NCBI RefSeq assembly: GCF_043099285.1
Contig: NZ_CP170723.1
Coordinates: 1,922,001-1,986,000, forward strand
Direction: 5' to 3'
DNA length: 64,000 bases
Source of the DNA: Oryzobacter telluris
GTDB lineage: Bacteria; Actinomycetota; Actinomycetes; Actinomycetales; Dermatophilaceae
This document shows, one piece after another, positions 49,319 through 56,706 of the stretch. Position numbers and translations under genes: made by a program. Numbering within the stretch: the stretch's first letter is position 1; the number at the start of each line of letters is the position of its first letter. The notes beneath the pieces were generated by a model. That model was given only the letters and a program-made list of their open reading frames with translations, did not search any database and was not told where the DNA came from.

Positions 49319-50656
49319 ATGGACCGTCAGCAGGAGTTCGTCCTCCGCACCATCGAAGAGCGCGACATCCGGTTCGTCCGGCTCTGGTTCACCGACGTGC
49401 TCGGCACCCTGAAGTCCGTGGCGATCGCCCCGGCCGAGCTCGAGGGCGCCTTCGCCGAGGGCATCGGCTTCGACGGCTCGGTCATCGAGGGGTTCGCCCG
49501 CGTCTACGAGGCCGACATGCTCGCCAAGCCCGACCCGAGCACCTTCCAGGTGCTGCCGTGGCGCGGCGAGAGCCCCGGCACCGCGCGGATGTTCTGCGAC
49601 CTCACCCTCCCCGACGGCACGCCGAGCATGGCCGACCCGCGCCACGTCCTCCAGCGCGCGCTGACCAAGGCCGCCGACCAGGGCTTCACGTTCTACACGC
49701 ACCCCGAGATCGAGTTCTTCCTCCTCAAGCAGGGCTGGGAGCCGGGTCGCGCGCCCGAGCCGATCGACCAGTCGGGGTACTTCGACCACGTCCCGCACGG
49801 CAACAGCCACGACTTCCGCCGCGCCGCCATCGGCATGCTCGAGACGATGGGCATCTCCGTCGAGTTCAGCCACCACGAGGGCGCCCCCGGCCAGAACGAG
49901 ATCGACCTGCGCTACGCCGACGCGCTCTCCACGGCCGACAACATCATGACCTTCCGCGCGGTCATCAAGGAGGTCGCCCTCGAGCAGGGCATCGTCGCCT
50001 CCTTCATGCCCAAGCCGTTCGCCGAGCACCCCGGCTCGGCCATGCACACCCACCTCTCGCTGTTCGAGGGCGACACCAACGCCTTCCACGAGCCCGGCTC
50101 CCCGTACCAGCTCTCGAAGGTCGCCCGGCAGTTCATCGCCGGCCTGCTCCACCACGGCGCCGAGATCACCGCGGTCACCAACCAGTGGGTCAACTCCTAC
50201 AAGCGGCTCTGGGGTGGCGGCGAGGCCCCGGCCCACCTGACCTGGGGGCACAACAACCGCTCCGCGCTGGTCCGGGTGCCGATGTACAAGCCGAACAAGG
50301 GCAACAGCAGCCGCGTCGAGGTGCGCAGCCTCGACTCCGCGTGCAACCCGTACCTCGCGTTCGCCGTCCTGCTCTCCGCCGGGCTCAAGGGCATCGAGGA
50401 GGGCTACGAGCTCCCGCCGGAGACCGAGGACGACGTCTGGAGCCTCACCGACGCCGAGCGCCGGGCCATGGGCATCCAGCCCCTGCCGGCCAGCCTCAGC
50501 GAGGCGATCACGGTGATGGAGAACAGCGACCTCGTCGCGGAGACCCTCGGCGAGCACACCTTCGACTTCTTCCTGCGCAACAAGCGGGCGGAGTGGAACG
50601 ACTACCGCAACCAGGTCACCGCCTTCGAGCTCGATCGCTACCTGCTCCGACTCTGA
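49319..50656 (+). CDS. glnA2: Glutamine synthetase family protein, GlnA2 type
   Basis: 445 residues with the GS-I fold. It has DVLGTLKSVAIAPAELEGAF, the GFDGSVIEGF substrate loop, metal and ATP motifs EIEFFLLKQGW, MHTHLSLFEG and KPNKGNSSRVEVRSLDSACN, and the C-terminal EHTFDFFLRNKRAEW. It is the shorter GlnA2-type enzyme rather than GlnA1. A tyrosine at YELPPE sits where GS-I beta enzymes are adenylylated, but the surrounding sequence differs. ATG 49319 chosen; the upstream GTG adds six residues. glnE follows by 5 bp, the same order as in mycobacteria. Confidence 0.93.
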   Translation: MDRQQEFVLRTIEERDIRFVRLWFTDVLGTLKSVAIAPAELEGAFAEGIGFDGSVIEGFARVYEADMLAKPDPSTFQVLPWRGESPGTARMFCDLTLPDGTPSMADPRHVLQRALTKAADQGFTFYTHPEIEFFLLKQGWEPGRAPEPIDQSGYFDHVPHGNSHDFRRAAIGMLETMGISVEFSHHEGAPGQNEIDLRYADALSTADNIMTFRAVIKEVALEQGIVASFMPKPFAEHPGSAMHTHLSLFEGDTNAFHEPGSPYQLSKVARQFIAGLLHHGAEITAVTNQWVNSYKRLWGGGEAPAHLTWGHNNRSALVRVPMYKPNKGNSSRVEVRSLDSACNPYLAFAVLLSAGLKGIEEGYELPPETEDDVWSLTDAERRAMGIQPLPASLSEAITVMENSDLVAETLGEHTFDFFLRNKRAEWNDYRNQVTAFELDRYLLRL

Positions 50657-50661
50657 CGGGC

Positions 50662-53658
50662 ATGAGCTCCCGCGGGCCCGGCTCCGTCCCGGCCGCCATC
50701 GCGCGGCTCGGCTTCGACGACCCCTCACGCGCGCACGCCCTCCTCCAGGACCCCGCGGTCGCCGACCTCATCCGCTCGCGCGAGCACATCGAGGAGCACG
50801 GGCTCGCCGAGGCGCTGGCCGCCGTCCCCGACCCCGACGGCGCGCTCCTCGGGCTCGTCCGGTTCATGGAGGCCGCGAACCGGGTCGCCGCGCTGCGTGG
50901 CCCGGTCACGGCCGCGATGGGCGCGCCGGGGGTCGCGCGCGACCGGCTCCTCGCGGTCCTCGGGTCCTCGGCCGCGCTCGGGGACCACCTCTGCGCGCAC
51001 CCGCACCACTGGGTGGCCGTCACCGAGGCGTCCCGGCTCACCGTCGACCAGCGGGTCGAGCGGCTCGTCGGTGCGGTGTCCGACCCCGGTGACGTCCCGG
51101 CGGTCGACGTGCTGCGCACCGCGTACCGCGAGCAGCTGCTCGGCATCGCCGCGCTCGACCTCACCTCGCCCGACCCGGTGCGCACCCTGCCCGACACGGC
51201 CGGTGCCCTCGCCGACCTGGCGCAGGCCGCGCTCGAGGCGGCCCTCGTCATCGCCCGCGCCGAGGTCGGTGACGCCGCGGCGCGCACGCGGCTGGCCGTC
51301 ATCGCCATGGGGAAGACCGGCGGCTGCGAGCTGAACTACATCTCGGACGTCGACGTCATCTTCGTCGCCGAGCCGGCCGACGGCGTGGCGGAGGAGGACT
51401 CCACCGCCGTCGCCACCGACCTCGCCACCCGCCTCATGCGGATCTGCTCGGCGTCGACGGCCACGGGGTCGCTGTGGCAGGTCGACCCCGCCCTGCGGCC
51501 CGAGGGCAAGAACGGCCCGCTGGTGCGCACGGTGGCCAGCCACCGCGCGTACTACGAGCGCTGGGCCAAGACGTGGGAGTTCCAGGCGCTGCTCAAGGCC
51601 CGGGCGGTGGCCGGCGACCCGGAGGTGGGCCGGGCCTACGTCGACGCCGTGCAGCCGATGGTGTGGCAGGCCTCCAGCCGCGAGAACTTCGTCGACGACG
51701 TCCAGGCGATGCGCCGCCGGGTGGAGGAGCACATCCCCGCCGCGGAGGCCGAGCGGCAGCTCAAGCTCGGTGCCGGAGGACTGCGCGACGTCGAGTTCTC
51801 CGTCCAGCTCCTCCAGCTCGTGCACGGTCGGGCCGACGAGTCGCTGCGCACGGGAACCACCCTCGACGGCCTGGCGGCGCTGTCCGCCGGCGGGTACGTC
51901 GGCCGTGAGGACGCCGCCACCCTCGAGGCCGCGTACCGGCTGCTGCGCACCCTCGAGCACCGCATCCAGCTGTTCCGCCTGCGGCGCACCCACCTGATGC
52001 CGACCGGAGAGGCCGACCTGCGTCGCCTCGGTCGCGCCCTGGGACACCGGTCCTCGCCCGCCGAGGCGGTGCTGGCGCAGTGGCGAACCCAGAAGCGCGA
52101 GGTGCGGCGCCTGCACGAGCGGATCTTCTACCGGCCGCTGCTCTCCGCCGTCGCCCGGCTGTCCGACTCCGACGTCCGGCTCACCCCGGAGGCCGCGCGC
52201 GAGCGGCTCTCGGCGCTGGGCTTCCGCGACCCGCGCGGCGCCCTGAAGCACCTCGAGGCGCTCACCGACGGGCTGAGCCGGCGGGCCGCCATCCAGCGCC
52301 AGCTGCTGCCGGTGATGCTCGGGTGGTTCGCCGACGAGGCCGACCCCGACGCCGGCCTGCTCGCCTTCCGCAAGATCAGCGACCAGCTCGGCTCCACGCA
52401 CTGGTACCTGCGCCTGCTGCGCGACGAGGGCTCGGCGGCCGAGCGGCTCGCGCACACCCTGGCGCGCAGCCGGTTCGCCGCCGACCTGCTCGAGCAGGCA
52501 CCCGAGTGCGTGCAGTTCCTCGGCGACTCGGCCGGCCTCACCCCGCGCTCGCGCGAGGACGTGCTGCGCCGGATGCGCTCGGCCGCGGGGCGCAAGGACG
52601 ACCCGACGTCGGCCGTGCTGGCCGCCCGCACGGTGCGGCGCTCGGAGCTGTTCCGGATCGCCGTGGCCGACCTCTCGGGGGCGCTCCCGCTGGAGGCCCT
52701 CGGCACCTCGATGACCGACCTCACCGCGGCGCTGCTCGAGGTCACCCTCGAGGTCTGCCTGCGCGATGTCGAGGAGCGCACCGGCGCTCCCGCGCTCACC
52801 AGGCTCCTCGTCGTGGGGATGGGGCGCCTCGGCGGGGGCGAGCAGGGCTACGGCTCCGACGCCGACGTCATGTTCGTCCACGACCCGCTCCCCGGCGCCG
52901 ACGAGCAGGCCGCCCAAGGCCAGGCGATGGAGGTCGTCAAGGAGCTGATCCGCCTCCTCGGTCTGCGGGGGCCCGACCCGAACCTCGACGTCGACGCCTC
53001 CCTGCGCCCCGAGGGCAAGAGCGGGCCGCTCGTGCGCTCGCTCGCGTCGTACCGCGAGTACTACGACCGCTGGTCGCTCGTCTGGGAGGCCCAGGCGCTG
53101 CTGCGTGCCACCCCGGTCGCGGGCGACCCCGAGCTGGGCGAGCGCTTCCTCGAGCTCATCGCCCCGCTGCGCTGGCCCGAGGGCGGTCTCACCGCCGACC
53201 AGGTCCGTGAGATCCGCACCCTCAAGGCGCGGATGGAGTCCGAGCGCCTCCCGCGGGGCGCCGACCGCAAGACCCACTTCAAGCTGGGCCACGGCGGCCT
53301 GTCCGACGTGGAGTGGGTCGTCCAGCTCCTCCAGCTCGCCCATGCCCACGAGCACCCTGGGCTGCGGACCCCCTCGACGATGGCGGCGCTGGGGGAGGCC
53401 GAGCGGCTCGGCCTCGTCGACCCCGGGCACGCCGCCGACCTCTCCGCGGCGTGGCGGCTGGCGTCGGCGATGCGCAACGCCGGCGTGCTCTTCCGGGCCA
53501 AGGCGCTCGAGGCCGTCCCGTCCGACCCCCGCGACGCCGACGGCATCGCCCGCATCCTCGGACTGCGCGCCGGGTCGGGCCAGGAGCTGGGGGAGCGGTA
53601 CCGCCGGGTCGCGCGGCACTCGCGCGCGGCGCACGAGGCGGTCTTCTACGACGCGTGA
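50662..53658 (+). CDS. glnE: Glutamine synthetase adenylyltransferase/deadenylase
   Basis: 998 residues with two nucleotidyltransferase domains. The first, at about 216-234, is MGKTGGCELNYISDVDVIF (deadenylase), the second at about 715-735 is MGRLGGGEQGYGSDADVMFV (adenylyltransferase). Both keep the SDxD metal pair. Each is followed by the family's RPEGKNGPLVRT or RPEGKSGPLVRS block. It controls glutamine synthetase by reversible AMP addition. ATG 50662 lies five bases after the glnA2 stop, so the genes are coupled. Complete in length. Confidence 0.96.
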   Translation: MSSRGPGSVPAAIARLGFDDPSRAHALLQDPAVADLIRSREHIEEHGLAEALAAVPDPDGALLGLVRFMEAANRVAALRGPVTAAMGAPGVARDRLLAVLGSSAALGDHLCAHPHHWVAVTEASRLTVDQRVERLVGAVSDPGDVPAVDVLRTAYREQLLGIAALDLTSPDPVRTLPDTAGALADLAQAALEAALVIARAEVGDAAARTRLAVIAMGKTGGCELNYISDVDVIFVAEPADGVAEEDSTAVATDLATRLMRICSASTATGSLWQVDPALRPEGKNGPLVRTVASHRAYYERWAKTWEFQALLKARAVAGDPEVGRAYVDAVQPMVWQASSRENFVDDVQAMRRRVEEHIPAAEAERQLKLGAGGLRDVEFSVQLLQLVHGRADESLRTGTTLDGLAALSAGGYVGREDAATLEAAYRLLRTLEHRIQLFRLRRTHLMPTGEADLRRLGRALGHRSSPAEAVLAQWRTQKREVRRLHERIFYRPLLSAVARLSDSDVRLTPEAARERLSALGFRDPRGALKHLEALTDGLSRRAAIQRQLLPVMLGWFADEADPDAGLLAFRKISDQLGSTHWYLRLLRDEGSAAERLAHTLARSRFAADLLEQAPECVQFLGDSAGLTPRSREDVLRRMRSAAGRKDDPTSAVLAARTVRRSELFRIAVADLSGALPLEALGTSMTDLTAALLEVTLEVCLRDVEERTGAPALTRLLVVGMGRLGGGEQGYGSDADVMFVHDPLPGADEQAAQGQAMEVVKELIRLLGLRGPDPNLDVDASLRPEGKSGPLVRSLASYREYYDRWSLVWEAQALLRATPVAGDPELGERFLELIAPLRWPEGGLTADQVREIRTLKARMESERLPRGADRKTHFKLGHGGLSDVEWVVQLLQLAHAHEHPGLRTPSTMAALGEAERLGLVDPGHAADLSAAWRLASAMRNAGVLFRAKALEAVPSDPRDADGIARILGLRAGSGQELGERYRRVARHSRAAHEAVFYDA

Positions 53659-53733
53659 TTCCTGAGAGGGGCCGACCGGTCCCTCCGGTGGGTCGCGGCA
53701 GCCCCTGACCTGCGGACATGACATCCTGCGCCG

Positions 53734-54369
53734 GTGACCGAGGACCCACCCGTCTACGGGGAGTGCGAGTACGACTACGCCACGGCGTCGTGGTGGTGGT
53801 CGCCCGACGTCTACGCGGTCGCGGGGCTCGTCCCCGACGGACGCACCCCCGACGTCCAGGTCTTCGAGGCGATGCACCCGGCCGACCGGCCGGGCATCGA
53901 GCAGCGCCTCGCCCACGCCCTCGCCCACGGGCTGCCGATGTCGGGGCAGTGCCGCCTCACCGACAGCCGCGGGCGGCCGCGGGTCATCGCCTTCGTCGGC
54001 GACGTCGAGCACGACGCGGACGGCGCGCCGCTGAGGCTGCGCGGCCGGGCCTTCGACGTGACCCGCCCGACCCACGTGGTCGCCACCGAGGCGGTGACCG
54101 CCGCCACGGCCGACCGGGCCGCCATCGAGCAGGCCAAGGGCGCCCTGATGTTCGCCTACGGCGTCGACGACGCCGCCGCGTTCGGCCTCATCTCCCGGTA
54201 CTCCCAGCGTTCGCACGTCAAGGTCGCCGTGGTCGCCACCCGGGTGGTGGCCGCGATGGCGCAGCCGCGCCACGGCACGGCCGACCCGACGATGCTCGAG
54301 CTCCTCGACGCCGTGGCGCCCGAGCGCGACCGCCGGACGGCCGTCGGGGGCGGGGCGGCCGAAACCTAG
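53734..54369 (+). CDS. PAS-ANTAR domain regulator
   Basis: 211 residues. The N-terminal ~115 are a PAS fold of type 3 (YATASWWWSPDVYAVAGLVP, VFEAMHPADRPGIEQRLAHA). The C-terminal ~60 are ANTAR (DRAAIEQAKGALMFAYGVDD, FGLISRYSQRSHVKVAVVAT), which binds tandem hairpins in nascent RNA and prevents termination. The PAS ligand and RNA targets are not visible here. GTG 53734. It lies between glnE and hisD, 10 bp before hisD, and may be co-transcribed with the histidine gene. Confidence 0.87.
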   Translation: MTEDPPVYGECEYDYATASWWWSPDVYAVAGLVPDGRTPDVQVFEAMHPADRPGIEQRLAHALAHGLPMSGQCRLTDSRGRPRVIAFVGDVEHDADGAPLRLRGRAFDVTRPTHVVATEAVTAATADRAAIEQAKGALMFAYGVDDAAAFGLISRYSQRSHVKVAVVATRVVAAMAQPRHGTADPTMLELLDAVAPERDRRTAVGGGAAET

Positions 54370-54379
54370 ACTGGACGCC

Positions 54380-55729
54380 ATGTCCGACACCACGACCGGC
54401 GTCATCCCGCGGCTCGACCTGCGCGGGCGCCGCCTCGGCCTGCGCGAGCTGCGCGCGGCGCTGCCCCGGGCCGCGTTCGACGTCGAGGCCGCCCTCGCCG
54501 CCGTCCGGCCGATCGTCGACGACGTGCGCGAGCGCGGGGCCACGGCCCTGTACGAGGCCGCCGAGCGCTTCGACGGCATCCGCCCGCCGGCGCTACGGGT
54601 GCCGGCCGACGTCATCGGGGACGCGCTGAGCACCCTCGACCCGGAGGTGCGCGTTGCCCTCGAGGAGTCCATCCGTCGGGCCCGCCTCGTCCACGCCGAC
54701 CAGCGGCGGACCGACTCCACCACGACGGTCGTCGACGGTGGCACCGTCACCGAGCGGTGGGTGCCGGTCGACCGGGTCGGCCTCTACGTGCCCGGCGGGC
54801 TGGCGGTCTACCCCAGCAGCGTCGTGATGAACGTCGTACCGGCCCAGCTGGCCGACGTCCCGAGCCTGGCCGTCGCGAGCCCGCCGCAGCGCGACCACGG
54901 CGGCTGGCCGCACCCGACCATCCTCGCCGCGTGCGCCCTCCTCGGGGTCGACGAGGTGTGGGCGATGGGCGGCGCCCAGGCCGTGGCCGCCTTCGCCCTC
55001 GGCGTCGACGACGGCGACGATACCTGCGACCCGGTCAGCCTCGTCACCGGCCCCGGCAACATCTACGTCGCGGCCGCCAAGCGCCTCCTCAAGGGCGTCA
55101 TCGGCATCGACGCCGAGGCCGGACCCACCGAGATCGCCGTGCTCGCCGACGGCTCCGCCGACGCCGAGCACGTCGCCTCCGACCTCGTGTCGCAGGCCGA
55201 GCACGACCCCCTCGCCGCCGCCGTGCTCGTCACCGACAGCGCTGACCTGGCCGACGCCGTCGAGGACGCGCTGGTGCGCCGGGTCGCGGCCACGAAGCAC
55301 ACCGAGCGGGTGGCCACCGCGCTGGCGGGCACCCAGTCGGCGATCGTCCTCGTCGACGACCTCGACGCCGGCCTCGACCTCGTCAACGCCTACGCGGCCG
55401 AGCACCTGGAGATCCAGACCCGCGACGCCGCGGCGGTGGCGGCGCGCGTGCGCAACGCCGGCGCCGTGTTCGTCGGCCCGTGGTCGCCGGTGAGCCTGGG
55501 CGACTACTGCGCGGGCTCGAACCACGTGCTGCCCACCGGCGGGTGCGCCTGCCACAGCAGTGGCCTGTCGGTGCAGTCGTTCCTGCGCGGCATCCACGTG
55601 GTCACGTACTCCGAGGACGCCCTGCGCGACGTCGGGGGACACGTCGTCACCCTGGCCCGCGCCGAGGACCTGCCGGCCCACGGCGAGGCCGTCCTCGCCC
55701 GCCACCCGGAGGTCGACCCGCGGGGCTGA
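54380..55729 (+). CDS. hisD: Histidinol dehydrogenase
   Basis: 449 residues, last two steps of histidine synthesis. Family blocks include VGLYVPGGLAVYPSSVVMNV, AMGGAQAVAAFALG, VTGPGNIYVAAAKRLL, DAEAGPTEIAVLAD, the catalytic SQAEHDP and NAYAAEHLEIQT, and PVSLGDYCAGSNHVLPTGG. Complete. ATG 54380 starts just after the PAS-ANTAR gene. The remaining his genes are 4.5 kb downstream, past the ribonucleotide reductase operon, so the his cluster is split. Confidence 0.95.
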   Translation: MSDTTTGVIPRLDLRGRRLGLRELRAALPRAAFDVEAALAAVRPIVDDVRERGATALYEAAERFDGIRPPALRVPADVIGDALSTLDPEVRVALEESIRRARLVHADQRRTDSTTTVVDGGTVTERWVPVDRVGLYVPGGLAVYPSSVVMNVVPAQLADVPSLAVASPPQRDHGGWPHPTILAACALLGVDEVWAMGGAQAVAAFALGVDDGDDTCDPVSLVTGPGNIYVAAAKRLLKGVIGIDAEAGPTEIAVLADGSADAEHVASDLVSQAEHDPLAAAVLVTDSADLADAVEDALVRRVAATKHTERVATALAGTQSAIVLVDDLDAGLDLVNAYAAEHLEIQTRDAAAVAARVRNAGAVFVGPWSPVSLGDYCAGSNHVLPTGGCACHSSGLSVQSFLRGIHVVTYSEDALRDVGGHVVTLARAEDLPAHGEAVLARHPEVDPRG

Positions 55730-55787
55730 CCTGCGACGCCGTCGCCGGACCTGCGGGCGCCGGTGGCTCTCGGTAGCGTCGACGCCC

Positions 55788-56285
55788 ATGGTCGACGAGG
55801 CAGCACGCACGAGGACGACCACCGGACCGTGGGTGCTCGCACCCCTGCCGGGGCCACCCCCTCCTGACCTCGCACCGGTTCGCGTGGTCACCGCGGTCCT
55901 GCTCGTCATCTCCGCGGTCGTCACCGTCGCCACCTCCTTCCCCGAGGGCGTGGGCTCGACGGTGGTGCGGGTGGCGTTCGTGTCCCTCTGGCTGTCGCTG
56001 CCGTGGCTCGCGACCGAGGGCGTCACCCACCTCGCCGTGCGCTCCGGCGCCGCCGGCACCGTCGTCCGGCTCGCCTCCGGGGCCGCGTGGGTGGGCGCCT
56101 GCGCCCTGTGGGGCGGCCTGACGCCCGTGCTGCTGGGCGACGGCGTGGACCCGGGCTGGGGGTTGGCCGGGGGTGCGGTCGGGGGGTCGCTGCTCGTCGT
56201 CACCGCCCGCCTGGCCGGGCGGCGTCGGGCGGTTCCCCGGCCCGAGGAGGCCGCCCACCTGCGCGGCCCCTTCCTCGACCACTGA
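55788..56285 (+). CDS. Small four-TM membrane protein, unknown
   Basis: 165 residues with four helices (VRVVTAVLLVISAVVTVATS, VRVAFVSLWLSLPWLATEGV, VVRLASGAAWVGACALWGGL, GWGLAGGAVGGSLLVVTARL) and a short proline-rich N-terminus. No recognised family. The gene is on its own between hisD and the nrd regulatory region. Start ATG 55788; a divergent or upstream promoter is not obvious. It could be an ordinary hypothetical membrane protein. Confidence 0.7.
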   Translation: MVDEAARTRTTTGPWVLAPLPGPPPPDLAPVRVVTAVLLVISAVVTVATSFPEGVGSTVVRVAFVSLWLSLPWLATEGVTHLAVRSGAAGTVVRLASGAAWVGACALWGGLTPVLLGDGVDPGWGLAGGAVGGSLLVVTARLAGRRRAVPRPEEAAHLRGPFLDH

Positions 56286-56308
56286 CACCGCGGCGCGGCC
56301 GACACGCC

Positions 56309-56354
56309 ACACCATGTGGGTCCCACGCGCTGTCGGGACCCCCACATATGGTGT
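56309..56354 (+). promoter_or_regulatory. Pair of NrdR-like boxes upstream of nrdAB
   Basis: ACACCATGTGGGT (56309-56321) and CCACATATGGTGT (56342-56354), centres 33 bp apart (about three helical turns), in inverted orientation. NrdR binds pairs of such AT-rich dyads upstream of ribonucleotide reductase operons. The two also form one larger dyad with GGGTCCC/GGGACCC inside. NrdR itself is not in the window. Confidence 0.6.
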
Positions 56355-56369
56355 GCCTTGCAGCTGGTC

Positions 56370-56556
56370 CACCGACCGTCCGTCAGGGCGGGCGGTGGGG
56401 CAAGAGGGAACCCGGTGAGAGTCCGGGACTGCCCCGCAGCGGTGAGTGGGAACGACCCCCGTCACGAGAGCACTGGGTCCGCGAGGACCTGGGAAGCGAC
56501 GGGCAGTAGGAGGCGCGAGCCACGCCCACGAGTCCGAAGACCTGCCAGTCGCGCCG
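56370..56556 (+). ncRNA. Cobalamin riboswitch controlling nrdAB
   Basis: The conserved core is present in order: GGTGAGAGTCCGGGACTG, CCCCGCAGCGGTGA, GGGAACGACCCCCGTCACG, CCTGGGAAGCGACGGGC, and the B12 box AGTCCGAAGACCTGCC (56531-56546). A perfect GC hairpin (56553-56574, GCCGCACCCG/CGGGTGCGGC) follows at once and may be the expression platform. It lies about 150 bp before the nrdA start. Class Ia nrdABS in Streptomyces is known to be switched off by B12 in this way, so a B12-dependent class II enzyme elsewhere in the genome is expected. Confidence 0.93.
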
Positions 56557-56706
56557 CACCCGCCCGGGTGCGGCATCTCCACGGTCGCGCGGGTCGGCCG
56601 ACGGGAGCTGGTGGGTCACGGGTGTCGGTCGCCGACGCCTCGTCCCGCCGTCCCTCGTCACCCCTCGCGCGCTCGCGGAGCACATCGAGCTCGCGAGGAG
56701 AGAGCA

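Noticed and set aside
50725..54750. A 1341-residue minus-strand frame opposite glnE
   Set aside because: glnE has both nucleotidyltransferase motifs and normal length in the other direction; the antisense frame shows no domain.
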